The notes: generated from the sequence alone by a model not told the origin. Shown: positions 32,592-41,724, numbered from the stretch's first letter. The stretch is DNA of 64,000 nt from Halomonas sp. KAO (GCF_015595025.1 NZ_JADNRL010000009.1:62001-126000), one strand, 5' to 3'. Numbers and translations are program-made.

Positions 32592-34334
32592 TCATACCTT
32601 GAGTTGTGATTCCGGGTCGCGGGCCATGGACTGCCACACATCCTTGACGCGACAGTCCTCGCACATCTCGAGACGCGCGGCGGCATCACCGGCAAAGTAG
32701 GGGTGGTCGGCCAGTTTCGCCTTGATAGTGGCGATGGTGGCGGCGGTCGCGAAGGGCTTGTCACAGCGAATGCAGCAGAAGGGCGCTTCCTCGTGACGCA
32801 CCTGGCGCTCGGTGCGACTGGCATCGGCCAGGAAGCCCGGCAGCAGGCGAATGGCATCCTCGGGACAGGCCTCGACGCACAGGCCACACTGCACGCAGTC
32901 GGCCTCGCGATAGCTGAGCAATGGCGTCTGATCGCCGGTGGCCAGGGCCGGGGTGGGGCAGTTGCTGACGCAGGAAAAGCAGAGCGTGCAGGCGTCGCGA
33001 TTCACCTCTAGGCCGCCATAAGCCGACCCCGCCGGCATGGAGTGGCGTCGACCGCTGGTCTCGCCCAGGGCCGTCAGGCGTGCCAGCACTGCCTCGAAGC
33101 GCTCGCGCTTGCCATCCCCCGAGAGCACAAGAGGCTCCTCGCCGAGAGGCAGTCGCTCCGGCAGGGCATCGCGGGCGGCACTGTCACCGCGCTGAATGCG
33201 ACGAATCCGCCCCGGGTCATGGCCCAGGGCCTCCAGCATCACCCGGGCCTGGGCGACCTGGTCGTCGACAAAGGCGCTCAGCGTGGCCGGCAGATCGGCA
33301 TGTATCTGGACCCGTACCTCGGCGGCACCGGCGGCCAGGGCGGTGAGCCACTGGTCGTGCCCGGCATTGCCCAACTCCTCCAGCGGTACATCGAGCAGGT
33401 GGCCCGCCGGGGCATCGGCCTCACCCTCCAGGTCTGCGGCCTCGACGAAGCGCATCACCGGTGCCTTGCCGCCGGCCTGGCGATAGGCGTCCAGCCAGCT
33501 GATGAGGGCCTCCTGCTGGCGAGCGGGTTCGGGCAGACGGAACTGTATGGCGCCGGTTGGGCAGGCGCTGGAGCAGCTGCCGACGCCCTGGCAGAGGTAG
33601 GGGTCGATCTCGATGCGCGACTCGATGCGCCCCTTGTGGCTGGAGATGGCATCAGCGGGGCAGACCTCGAGGCAACGCGTACACCCCACATTGCCGGAGG
33701 CGGAGTGGGCGCAGAGGTCGGCGTTGATCTGGAAGTAGCGTGGCTTGTCGAACTCCCCGACCAGCTCGGCAAACTCGCTCAGTGCAACGTCAGATGCTGG
33801 ATCCTGGAGGGAGAGGTGCCGGTAGCCGGGAGGGAGGAGCTCGAGCTCCAGCACGGGGGAGCGCCCCAGGTCGAGGATCAGGTCGGCGTGTCGACGGCCG
33901 AGCAACGCCAGTGCGAGATCAAGAGGGGCGTCCGGGCCATGCAGGCCGATGCTGAACCGCCCGAGATAGCCCTCGATACGCAGCTGGCTTCGCTGGGTGG
34001 GCGTAAGCGTCCGGCAGGGCAGCTGGCGGGTGCTCGCAAGCAGCGTCTCGAGCTGCGCCTCGTCGAGCCCGGCATCATCGGCACTCGGCTCAGTGATCAG
34101 CAGTGCGATGGCGGCAAGGCCACTACGCTGCAGGCGTGTCGCGGCCTGACGCACGCTGATCTCGTCGCCGAGGAGCAGGGCATGCCCGGCACTTTCATAG
34201 GTGACGCTGGCCGGCGTCAGGTTGACCGGCCAGGAAACACGCTGTCTCGCCATCTCGCGGGCGCTGCGGTTGGCCGCATCGTCCACGGTGATGGCGTCAA
34301 TGGCCACGGTTTTGGCATCAATGGATGGTGTCAT
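32592..34334 (-). CDS. Formate dehydrogenase-associated polyferredoxin
   Basis: A 580-residue iron-sulfur protein found beside Cys-type FDH genes in proteobacteria. The first 200 residues have no clear fold assignment. Cysteine clusters then appear: CAHSASGNVGCTRCLEVCP, CQGVGSCSSACPTGAIQ, CTLCFSCVSNCPTPAL and CVQCGLCVEACPEDAI. Two further pairs follow near the end (CCIRC, then CEDCRVKDVW). The last segment resembles a zinc or Fe-S knuckle. It probably handles electron transfer or cluster delivery during FDH maturation; this is inferred from context. Ends 5 bases before the TorD-like gene. Confidence 0.83.
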   Translation of the reverse strand: MTPSIDAKTVAIDAITVDDAANRSAREMARQRVSWPVNLTPASVTYESAGHALLLGDEISVRQAATRLQRSGLAAIALLITEPSADDAGLDEAQLETLLASTRQLPCRTLTPTQRSQLRIEGYLGRFSIGLHGPDAPLDLALALLGRRHADLILDLGRSPVLELELLPPGYRHLSLQDPASDVALSEFAELVGEFDKPRYFQINADLCAHSASGNVGCTRCLEVCPADAISSHKGRIESRIEIDPYLCQGVGSCSSACPTGAIQFRLPEPARQQEALISWLDAYRQAGGKAPVMRFVEAADLEGEADAPAGHLLDVPLEELGNAGHDQWLTALAAGAAEVRVQIHADLPATLSAFVDDQVAQARVMLEALGHDPGRIRRIQRGDSAARDALPERLPLGEEPLVLSGDGKRERFEAVLARLTALGETSGRRHSMPAGSAYGGLEVNRDACTLCFSCVSNCPTPALATGDQTPLLSYREADCVQCGLCVEACPEDAIRLLPGFLADASRTERQVRHEEAPFCCIRCDKPFATAATIATIKAKLADHPYFAGDAAARLEMCEDCRVKDVWQSMARDPESQLKV

Positions 34335-34395
34335 GCAGCCTCACGGTCGTAGTGTCGCGTTTATTTTTATTTTAGGAAATATAAAAATATCACAT

Positions 34396-35019
34396 TTAGA
34401 TAAGCTTATTATCGCCGTCTGTCGTCTCTTCGTCTAATGGACTCTGCGCCGACTCCTCATGGCGCGACAAGTCCTCGGCGTCGTCGTCTCGCTGAGCAGT
34501 GTATGGCGGCTCGACAGGCCGTGACGCTTGGGTATCGCAATCGACATCATCGGCCGCGTGTTGCGCCTCCTGCGGGGTCTCCTCGAGGGCCTCTTCATTG
34601 GGGCGAGTCCAGCGCCGCAGCTGCTCGGCCATGTCCCGAGCGAGCGGCTTGAGCACTTCATTATAGTTCTCGTCGTAGTCGTCGAGGCCGTCGCGCACCC
34701 CGTAGTTGCCGGCCGACCAGAGACGGCGCAGCGCCCGTCGGCGCAGCTGACGGCTGATCCCCTGCTGCAGGTAGGCTGAGAAGTCGGCCTCGGCCGGGAG
34801 GGTGTCGGGGTCCGGCAGTGTGTGATCGAGGCTGCCCGGCGTAGGCGGCTCGGCTTCTCGCGTTATCCCCTCCTGGTGGTCACTCGGCTGGTTGTCACCG
34901 GGGGGCGCGTGAGTGGCGTGAGTGTCTGGCTCGTCGAGGGGCGCACCATCGGGGAGTGGCGTTGCCATCTCCGACTCTTCACCCAGCTTGCGGCGCGACC
35001 AGCGCTCGAAACGGCTCAT
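34396..35019 (-). CDS. DUF3306 domain protein
   Basis: A 207-residue protein. The family core is FSAYLQQGISRQLRRRALRR then LWSAGNYGVRDGLDDYDENY, preceded by the conserved N-terminus MSRFERWSRRKL. The rest is acidic, low complexity and probably disordered, for example TQASRPVEPPYTAQRDDDAE. DUF3306 is almost always next to DUF3305 and FDH genes and has no established function. Its start overlaps the DUF3305 stop (ATGA). The 61-base gap to the ferredoxin gene is strikingly AT-rich. Confidence 0.82.
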   Translation of the reverse strand: MSRFERWSRRKLGEESEMATPLPDGAPLDEPDTHATHAPPGDNQPSDHQEGITREAEPPTPGSLDHTLPDPDTLPAEADFSAYLQQGISRQLRRRALRRLWSAGNYGVRDGLDDYDENYNEVLKPLARDMAEQLRRWTRPNEEALEETPQEAQHAADDVDCDTQASRPVEPPYTAQRDDDAEDLSRHEESAQSPLDEETTDGDNKLI

Positions 35020-35447
35020 GGCGTGATCTCCCGGGCGCGTCCCGCGCCCTTGTGTTTCTTCTTGCGTCCCTCTGGCGGCGCCTCGCCGTGGCGGGCCAGG
35101 TAGGCTTCGATCCAGGCCTGAATCGCCAGGGGCATCGCCACCTCCAGCACTTCCTGCTCACCATCCATCCAGCTGCCGGCGACGTCCTGGCTGGCGGTGA
35201 TCGCCGACGGGACGGGAGGCTCGCCGGCGTCGCCGCTGCGCACGAAGAGTCGCGGCGTCTCGGAGGTGAGATTGAAGCGGTAGGCGGCACGCTCGGTCAT
35301 GGTGAGCTGCAGCGTCAGCGTCCAGGGTCCGTCGTCCCCGAGGGTCAGCTCACGGATAGAGTAGCGCCGTGAGACGAAGCCCTTGATACGGGTTGTCTGC
35401 TCATCCAGCGTGAGACTTACGGTGCGGCGATTGGAGAAGGCTGTCAT
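35016..35447 (-). CDS. DUF3305 domain protein
   Basis: A 143-residue protein of the FDH-associated DUF3305 family. Its beta-rich core is TLTLQLTMTERAAYRFNLTS, then RLFVRSGDAGEPP and the C-terminal QEVLEVAMPLAIQAWIEAYL. The tail is basic (GRKKKHKGAGRAR). Function unknown; gene neighbourhood ties it to FDH expression or maturation. It is the first gene of the minus-strand FDH run and divergent from fdhD, with the promoters for both presumably in the 102-base gap. Confidence 0.82.
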   Translation of the reverse strand: MTAFSNRRTVSLTLDEQTTRIKGFVSRRYSIRELTLGDDGPWTLTLQLTMTERAAYRFNLTSETPRLFVRSGDAGEPPVPSAITASQDVAGSWMDGEQEVLEVAMPLAIQAWIEAYLARHGEAPPEGRKKKHKGAGRAREITP

Positions 35448-35549
35448 GGGGAAAGAATTCTCGAACGTGGGTGGCTATCTACATTGAAGACTTTCCGTAT
35501 CGGGAATGCCATCATGGCGTGTCTACAGTTTGCCGGGAGCTCGTAACGG

Positions 35550-36401
35550 ATGCCACCGATCAGTCTTAGCCGCGCCCGCCTGCCCGCCACCCTGGAGATC
35601 GAGGTACTCGATGAGTATGGCGATCACCGTCGCCAGGCGATTGCCGCCGAGCGTCCTCTGACCCTCTATCTCAACAAGCGAGAGATCGTCACCCTGATGA
35701 CCCTGGGGGCAGACCCCGAGGCGCTGGTGGCGGGCTATCTGCGCAATCAGGGATTGATAGAGCGTCGCGAGGACCTGGTGGCGGTGCATGTCGACTGGGA
35801 GGTGGAGGCCGCGGCGGTGGTCACGCGCCACCTTCCCGAGGATCTCGACGAGCGGCTCGGGCATCGCACCGTGACCACCGGATGTGGCCAGGGTACGGTC
35901 TTCGGTCGGCTGCTGGATGCCGTGCCCCAGCAGCCTCTTTCCGTCGAGCCGGTTCGCCAGTCGGTCCTCTATGCACTACTCGAGAACCTGGGGGCCTATA
36001 ACGAGACCTACCGCAGCGCCGGAGCGGTGCATGGCTGTGCACTCTGCCGGCAGTCCGAGGTGCTCGACTTCGTGGAGGACGTGGGACGCCACAATGCGGT
36101 GGATACCCTGGCGGGGCGTCAATGGCTGGGAGAGGGGGCTATCGAAGCGTCGGATATCTTCTATACCACCGGTCGCCTGACCTCGGAGATGGTGATCAAG
36201 GTGGCCCAGATGGGCATCGGGGTGCTGGTATCGCGCTCGGGGGTGACCCAGAAGGGCGTGGAGCTGGCGGAGCGGTTCGGCGTCATGCTGATCGCCCGCG
36301 CCAAGGGGCGCCATTTCCAGGCGATCCATGCTCATCGACGCCTCGAGCTTGATGCCGTCCCCGCCAGGCGCCCGGGGGACAAGCGACGCGAGAAGGCCTG
36401 A
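35550..36401 (+). CDS. fdhD: Formate dehydrogenase accessory sulfurtransferase FdhD
   Basis: Transfers sulfur from the cysteine desulfurase IscS to the molybdenum cofactor of formate dehydrogenase, which is essential for activity. 283 residues (E. coli 277). The persulfide-carrying CXXC loop is HGCALC with C163 and C166; TTGCGQGTVFG (C112) is the other conserved stretch. ERPLTLYLNKREIVTLMTLG, DVGRHNAVDT and GRLTSEMVIKVAQMGI are all family motifs. It stands divergent from the DUF3305-led FDH genes and convergent with the XRE-cupin regulator, with no space between the two stops. Confidence 0.96.
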   Translation: MPPISLSRARLPATLEIEVLDEYGDHRRQAIAAERPLTLYLNKREIVTLMTLGADPEALVAGYLRNQGLIERREDLVAVHVDWEVEAAAVVTRHLPEDLDERLGHRTVTTGCGQGTVFGRLLDAVPQQPLSVEPVRQSVLYALLENLGAYNETYRSAGAVHGCALCRQSEVLDFVEDVGRHNAVDTLAGRQWLGEGAIEASDIFYTTGRLTSEMVIKVAQMGIGVLVSRSGVTQKGVELAERFGVMLIARAKGRHFQAIHAHRRLELDAVPARRPGDKRREKA

Positions 36402-36407
36402 TCAGGC
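36396..36407. other. Palindrome shared by the convergent fdhD and regulator stop codons
   Basis: GCCTGATCAGGC is a perfect 12-base palindrome. The fdhD TGA (36399-36401) and the regulator TGA on the minus strand (36404-36402) are immediately adjacent at its centre. Confidence 0.6.
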
Positions 36408-37034
36408 GGCCTCACCGCGGGTACAGACCGATAGCACCACGGCATCCTGTTCGCTGGTAGAGACCAGCGCATGGCCCATGGCGCTGTCGAAATAGATGCT
36501 GTCGCCGCTCTCCAGGCGTAACGGTTCGTAGAACTCCGAGTAGAGCAGGATCTCGCCCTCCAGCACCATCAGAAACTCCTCGCCGTCATGGCGCACCCAC
36601 TCGCTGAAGTCCTCGAAGGCGCGTGCCCGCACGATGGTCTTGAAGGGAATCATGCGCTTCTGTGCCAGCTCGCAGCTCAGCAGCTCATGTTCATAGGTGG
36701 GTGTCGGGTGCAGGTCGCCCTGGCCACGGCGAGTCAGGTCGCGGCGCCCCATAGTGCGAGTCTGCTGGCGTGGCGGGGAGAGAAGCTGGGGCAGGTCGAT
36801 GTCCAGCCCGCCGATCAGCTTCTGAACCGCGGTGAAGGTCGGCGAGATCTGGTCATTCTCGATCTTCGACAGGGTGGAGCGGGCGAGCCCCGTGCGCTGG
36901 CTGACATCCTCCAGCGTCCACTGGTTAGAGAGACGTATCTCGCGGAGACGCTCGCCGAGGCGCAGCGGTTCCACGAAGGGCTTGCGCCCGGAGGCGATGC
37001 GCAGGGCGGCATCCTGGTCGGTGGTATCTGGCAT
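36402..37034 (-). CDS. XRE-family regulator with C-terminal cupin sensor domain
   Basis: A 210-residue transcription factor. The helix-turn-helix occupies residues 25-80 (LGERLREIRLSNQWTLEDVS, GLARSTLSKIENDQISPTF). A cupin domain follows from about 135 to 205 (EDFSEWVRHDGEEFLMVLEG, LESGDSIYFDSAMGHALVS). Related proteins such as PuuR and SutR control polyamine, amino-acid or sulfur utilisation, and the cupin is thought to bind the effector. It lies 63 bases after the deacetylase gene on the same strand, so it may regulate that gene or the divergent acetyltransferase. Confidence 0.88.
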   Translation of the reverse strand: MPDTTDQDAALRIASGRKPFVEPLRLGERLREIRLSNQWTLEDVSQRTGLARSTLSKIENDQISPTFTAVQKLIGGLDIDLPQLLSPPRQQTRTMGRRDLTRRGQGDLHPTPTYEHELLSCELAQKRMIPFKTIVRARAFEDFSEWVRHDGEEFLMVLEGEILLYSEFYEPLRLESGDSIYFDSAMGHALVSTSEQDAVVLSVCTRGEAA

Positions 37035-37097
37035 GCTCTTTTGTTCACTATAGGAAACAGATTTTCCTCAGCTTACCACAGCGCCACCGGGTGTCGG

Positions 37098-38081
37098 CTA
37101 TCTGCGGTTGCCTTCAACCGCAAGCGTGCTCGGGTCATCGTCATCACCCTCACCGAAAGGCAGCCCGAGGAGTGCCTTGACGTGGGCGTCGACGCTGCGT
37201 CCCAGTGATGCCAGGTGATAGCCCCCTTCGAGTACCGATACCAGGCGTCCATCGGCATAGAGCTCGGCAATTTCCAATGCCATCCGTGTGACCCAGTGGA
37301 AGTCTTCATCCTCCAGGCAGAGCTCGGCCATATCATCCTCGCGATGGGCGTCGAAGCCTGAGGAGAGCAGCACCAGATCGGGCTTGAAACGATGCAGGGC
37401 GGGTAGCCAGTCATCCTCGATGGCCTGGCGAAAGCCAGCACTGGCGGTGCCGGCGGAGAGTGGCGTGTTGACCACGTTCTGCCACTCGCTACGCAGGTAC
37501 CGCCAGGGGTAGAAGGGGAACTGGAAGCTGGTGCAGACCAGTACTTCGGGGTCATCCTTGAAGATGTCGATGGTGCCATTGCACTGGTGGACATCGAAGT
37601 CGAGGATGGCGATGCGACGCGCACCGTATTTCTCGCGGGCATAGGCGGCGCCCACCGCGATGTTGTTATAGAAACAGAACCCCATGGCGTCGGTGGCTTC
37701 GGCATGGTGGCCGGGCGGGCGCACCGCACAGAAGACGTTGTCGGACTGGCGACGAAACACCTGGTCGACACCGCGGAGCACCGCACCGGCGGCGACGCGC
37801 GCCGCCTTGAGGCTGTCGGGGTTCATCATGGTGTCACTGTCCAGGGTGACGATGCCCGTCTCCGGCACGCACTTGTCCAGGGCGCGAAGGTGGCGCACGG
37901 GATGAACCAGGGCGAGCTCCTCCTCGGTCGCCAGGCGCGCCTCGGTCTGCATGGTCTGCTGCAGGGTTCCCGTCAGGGAGAGGCGAGCGCGAATCGCCTC
38001 GAGTCTCAGGGGACTTTCCGGGTGCTCAGGCCCCATATGGTGAAGCTGGCAGTCGGGATGCGTGATATATCCGGTAATCAT
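37098..38081 (-). CDS. HDAC-superfamily zinc-dependent deacetylase
   Basis: A 327-residue deacetylase of the arginase/HDAC fold. Catalytic parts are intact: the histidine pair H125-H126 in RPPGHHAEATDAMGF, zinc ligands D163 and H165 in LDFDVHQCNGT, D244 in LSSGFDAHREDD, and the transition-state tyrosine Y288 in EGGYHL. The start at 38081 has GGAGAG at good spacing; the frame opens further upstream but without one. It may act on acetyl-lysine in proteins, given the divergent Pat-type acetyltransferase, or on acetylpolyamines, given the XRE-cupin regulator downstream. The sequence alone does not decide between these. Confidence 0.88.
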   Translation of the reverse strand: MITGYITHPDCQLHHMGPEHPESPLRLEAIRARLSLTGTLQQTMQTEARLATEEELALVHPVRHLRALDKCVPETGIVTLDSDTMMNPDSLKAARVAAGAVLRGVDQVFRRQSDNVFCAVRPPGHHAEATDAMGFCFYNNIAVGAAYAREKYGARRIAILDFDVHQCNGTIDIFKDDPEVLVCTSFQFPFYPWRYLRSEWQNVVNTPLSAGTASAGFRQAIEDDWLPALHRFKPDLVLLSSGFDAHREDDMAELCLEDEDFHWVTRMALEIAELYADGRLVSVLEGGYHLASLGRSVDAHVKALLGLPFGEGDDDDPSTLAVEGNRR

Positions 38082-38203
38082 GTGGCTCTCCATGCAGACC
38101 CGGCTCACTTTACTTGTCTCGAGCCCTTGCCAGACAGTGTCAATAGGTCGTACACAGTAGGCAGTTACCTCAAGCGCCATGCGCCAACTGCCGGGAGATC
38201 TCA

Positions 38204-40951
38204 GTGAGTACCCGTTTCCTTCACCACTTCTTCGAACCCGGTACCATCGCCGTGATCGGTGCCTCGGAAAAGCCGGGATCCCTGGGGGGGATCGTCATCC
38301 GCAACCTTCTCGAGGGGGAGTATCCCGGCGCCATCTGGGCGGTGAACCCCAAGGGCTACAGCAGCGTACACGGTCAACCGGGCTTCTCCCGGGTGTCTCA
38401 GCTTCCCGAGGTGCCCGACCTGGCGGTGATCTGTTCCCCGATCGAGACGGTGCCGGGGCGTATCGCCAGGCTGGGAAGCTTCGGCTGTCGTGCCGCCCTG
38501 GTGCTTTCCGGCGGCTCACACCTCGACGAGGAGCGCGACGGCAAGGCCTCGATTCGCAGCCGAATGCTGGATGCCGCCCGTGCCTCGGGCATCCGCGTGC
38601 TGGGCCCCGAGTGCATGGGTCTGATCGTTCCCGGCCGCCGACTCAACGCCTCCTATGCCAGCCAGACCATCAAGCGGGGCAAGGTCGCCTACCTGGGCCA
38701 GTCGGGCATGCTGGGCACGGCGATGATCGACTGGGCGGCGGGGCGTGGGGTGGGCTTTTCTCACCTGATCACCCTGGGGGACAGCGTCGATGTGATGCTT
38801 CCCGACCTGCTCGACTACATCAACCAGTACTCGCCCAGCCAGGCCATCCTGCTGCATCTCGAGAAGGTGATGGATGCCCAACACTTCATGACGGCGTTGC
38901 GCGATGCGTCGCGCAATCGCCTGGTGCTGGCCATCAAGAGCGGGCGGACCCGCCAGTCCGACCTGACGGAGCTGCCGCCGACCCCGGGAATCGCCAATCG
39001 CGACCAGATCTTCGATGCCGCCTTCTCGCGTGCCGGCGTGGTTAGGGTCCATGACTCCGACGAGCTGTTCGACGCCCTGATGACCCTGTCGCGGATGAAG
39101 CCCCTGCGCGGGGATCGCCTGGCGATCGTCTCTAACGGTCTGGGGCCGGCGATGCTGGCCATCGACAAGTTGATCACCGCCGGTGGCAAGCTGGCGGACT
39201 TCACCGAGGAGACGCGTCGAACCCTGCGCAGTGGTGGCCTGGATATCAGCAAGCCCGGCGAGAATCCCGTCGATCTGGGGGGCAACGCCACCCCTGAGAT
39301 GATGGTGGATGCCCTGGAGGTGGTGGCGGGAGATCCCAACGTCGATGCGGTGCTGGTGGTACATGCACCCACTCGGCTAGCGCCTTCCAGGGTCACCGCC
39401 CAGGCGCTGGTGGCCAATCGCAAACGCTTTCGGCGTAACCTGCTGACCAGCTTCATGGGGCTGGAGGAGGCCTTTTCCGCACGGCACGAGTGTAACCTGG
39501 CGGGCATTCCTACCTACGTCTCCCCCGAACAGGCGATCAAGGCCTTCATGCACATGGTGGACTATCAGCGTGTGCAGTCACTGCTGCAGGAGACGCCTCC
39601 CAGCCTGCCATTTTCCACGAATCGCGAGATTCGGATGCGGTGCCGCAAGCTGATCGAGTCGGTCAAGGCCGAAGGGCGAGAGACCCTGACGCACTCCGAG
39701 GCCGCTCAGGTGCTCGAGGCCTACGGCATTCCTGTGGCGGCCAGCCGCTATGTGAGGACGGCAGAAGAGGGCGCCCTGGCAGCACAAGCCCTGGGTGGCA
39801 GCATGGCGTTGAAGGTGGTCCATGAGGGCAACTGTCGGCCATTTCGGTACCGCAAGCACCCACACCGCCTCTCGGCGGGGCTGCTTCAGGACCTGAAGAC
39901 GCCGCAGCAGGTGGCGGAGGGCATCGAGCTGCTGCGAGAGAAGGTCGCCGAGAACTATCCCGCCTTCGAGGTTCGCGAGTACTGCCTGCAGCCGATGCAG
40001 CGGGGCAAGCACTCCATGCAGGTGTGTGCGGGAATTACCCGCGACCCGGTATTCGGCCCCGTGGTGGTATTCGGGATCGGAGGTTACAAGGTCAATATCC
40101 TGGCCGATCGTCAGGTCGCTCTGCCGCCGCTCAATATGCGGCTGGCCGAGGATCTGGTGGAGCACACCCATGTCGCACGTCTGATCCACGAACACTCGAG
40201 CGACCCCGAGCGTGATATCGACCGACTGTGCCAGCTACTGGTCAAGTTGTCGCAGATGGCCACCGACCTTCTCGAGCTGCGGGGGCTGGAGATCAATCCG
40301 CTGCTGCTCAATCGAGATGGCGTGGTCGCGGTAGACTTCGCCATGGACCTGGGACGCCCGGCTCGCTTCGCGATCATGCCCTATCCCGAGGAGCTTCGAG
40401 AGTGGACCACGCTGAATAATGGCTGGGAGGTCGAGGTCCGTCCCATCCGGGCAGAGGATGCCCCGCTGATTACCAGTTTCCATGACAAGCTCTCGGAAGA
40501 GAGCATTCGATTCCGATACTTCCATAACAAGGCCGATCTGACCCAGCGTGACCTGTCGATGCTCTCGCATATCAACTACGACCGGCAGATGGCCTTTATC
40601 GCCGAGCACCTGCTGGAAGATGGTCGCAAGGAGATGCTGGGCGTGGTCCGGGTCTGGAACGACCCCGACAACATTCGTACCGAGTTTTCCGTCATCATCC
40701 GCGATGACCTACAGGGCCTGGGGATCGGCAGCCTGCTGATGAACAAGATGATCAACTATTGCAAGAGTGTCGGAACCCTGGAGATGATCGGCAAGATCAT
40801 GGTCGATAATCATCCCATGCGGGCGCTGATGAAGCACCTGGGCTTCAAGCAGCGCTACAACATGGAGGAGCAGGTGGTGGATGCCGTACTGCGCCTCAAC
40901 GAGCCCGAGAGTGAGTGGCAACGCCACCGCCTGGAGAGCCTGTCAGACTGA
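38204..40951 (+). CDS. pat: Pat-type protein lysine acetyltransferase (acyl-CoA synthetase-like domains plus GNAT)
   Basis: A 915-residue multidomain protein like E. coli PatZ/YfiQ (886), which acetylates catalytic lysines of acyl-CoA synthetases. It starts with GTG behind CGGGAG. In order: CoA-binding Rossmann domain (FFEPGTIAVIGASEKPGSLG), succinyl-CoA-ligase-like domains to about residue 470, an ATP-grasp domain (from TLTHSEAAQVLEAYGIPVA), and a C-terminal GNAT domain (EVEVRPIRAEDAPLITSFHD, GLGIGSLLMNKMINYCKSVG). The histidine that is phosphorylated in true ADP-forming acetyl-CoA synthetases is not seen at the expected place, consistent with a regulatory rather than energy-yielding enzyme. 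Divergent from the HDAC-family gene. Confidence 0.92.
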   Translation: MSTRFLHHFFEPGTIAVIGASEKPGSLGGIVIRNLLEGEYPGAIWAVNPKGYSSVHGQPGFSRVSQLPEVPDLAVICSPIETVPGRIARLGSFGCRAALVLSGGSHLDEERDGKASIRSRMLDAARASGIRVLGPECMGLIVPGRRLNASYASQTIKRGKVAYLGQSGMLGTAMIDWAAGRGVGFSHLITLGDSVDVMLPDLLDYINQYSPSQAILLHLEKVMDAQHFMTALRDASRNRLVLAIKSGRTRQSDLTELPPTPGIANRDQIFDAAFSRAGVVRVHDSDELFDALMTLSRMKPLRGDRLAIVSNGLGPAMLAIDKLITAGGKLADFTEETRRTLRSGGLDISKPGENPVDLGGNATPEMMVDALEVVAGDPNVDAVLVVHAPTRLAPSRVTAQALVANRKRFRRNLLTSFMGLEEAFSARHECNLAGIPTYVSPEQAIKAFMHMVDYQRVQSLLQETPPSLPFSTNREIRMRCRKLIESVKAEGRETLTHSEAAQVLEAYGIPVAASRYVRTAEEGALAAQALGGSMALKVVHEGNCRPFRYRKHPHRLSAGLLQDLKTPQQVAEGIELLREKVAENYPAFEVREYCLQPMQRGKHSMQVCAGITRDPVFGPVVVFGIGGYKVNILADRQVALPPLNMRLAEDLVEHTHVARLIHEHSSDPERDIDRLCQLLVKLSQMATDLLELRGLEINPLLLNRDGVVAVDFAMDLGRPARFAIMPYPEELREWTTLNNGWEVEVRPIRAEDAPLITSFHDKLSEESIRFRYFHNKADLTQRDLSMLSHINYDRQMAFIAEHLLEDGRKEMLGVVRVWNDPDNIRTEFSVIIRDDLQGLGIGSLLMNKMINYCKSVGTLEMIGKIMVDNHPMRALMKHLGFKQRYNMEEQVVDAVLRLNEPESEWQRHRLESLSD

Positions 40952-40981
40952 GGGGCAGTCGGACTGGTGACGGATAGTGAC

Positions 40982-41003
40982 GCCCCGTCCAGTAGGACGG
41001 GGC
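40982..41003. terminator. Hairpin between convergent pat and pdxH
   Basis: GCCCCGTCC (40982-40990), loop AGTA, GGACGGGGC (40995-41003). The perfect 9-bp stem sits 31 bases after the pat stop; no T-tract follows on either strand. Confidence 0.5.
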
Positions 41004-41082
41004 AGCCAGGACGTGCCAGGTTCGAGCAGCACCTATACATGAAATATGAATGGGGCTTCCCGGGGCGGGTCTAGGGTGTCAT

Positions 41083-41724
41083 CTAGGGTGCCAGACGGAA
41101 ATGATGCCAGGCGCCGTCACGATGTTCGTAGCGGATGCGGTCATGCAGGCGGCTGGGCTGACCCTGCCAGAATTCGATCATTTCGGGAATGACGCGATAG
41201 CCACCCCAGTGGACCGGACGGTTGATCTCCTGGCCCTCATAGGCCTGCTCGAATCGGCTCTTGCGCTCCTCGATCCAGCTACGGTCGGGAATCACCACGC
41301 TCTGGGTCGCGATCCAGGCCCCCAGCTGGCTGGCCCGCGGGCGGCTGGCAAAGTACTCGTTGGACTCCTGCTCGCTGACCTGCTCGACGTTTCCCTCGAT
41401 GCGCACCTGGCGAGACAGCGACGGCCACCAGAATGTCAGGGCGGCCCGGGGCACGTTGGTCAGCTCGCTGCCCTTGTGACTGTGGTAGTTGGTGTAGAAG
41501 ACGAAGCCGTTAGCGTCGACTCCCTTGAGCAGCACCACGCGTGCATGGGGACGCCCCTGGCTGTCCACCGTGGCCAGCGTCATGGCATTTCCATCGAGGC
41601 CCTCACTCTCCAGCGCCAGGGTCAACCACTCCTCGAACAGCGGCATGGGGTCATCGGTCGCCTGCGACTCGTCGAGCTGTCCACCCTCGTAGTCACGGCG
41701 GATATCGGAAATGTTGCGTGTCAT
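41083..41724 (-). CDS. pdxH: Pyridoxamine 5'-phosphate oxidase
   Basis: FMN-dependent oxidase that makes pyridoxal 5'-phosphate from the pyridoxine and pyridoxamine phosphates. 213 residues (E. coli 218). FMN and substrate motifs are RPHARVVLLKGVDANGFVFY, TNYHSHKGSEL, FASRPRASQLGAWIATQS, and the C-terminal signature VHWGGYRVIPEMIEFWQG with SRLHDRIRY. Transcribed alone, convergent with pat. Confidence 0.97.
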   Translation of the reverse strand: MTRNISDIRRDYEGGQLDESQATDDPMPLFEEWLTLALESEGLDGNAMTLATVDSQGRPHARVVLLKGVDANGFVFYTNYHSHKGSELTNVPRAALTFWWPSLSRQVRIEGNVEQVSEQESNEYFASRPRASQLGAWIATQSVVIPDRSWIEERKSRFEQAYEGQEINRPVHWGGYRVIPEMIEFWQGQPSRLHDRIRYEHRDGAWHHFRLAP

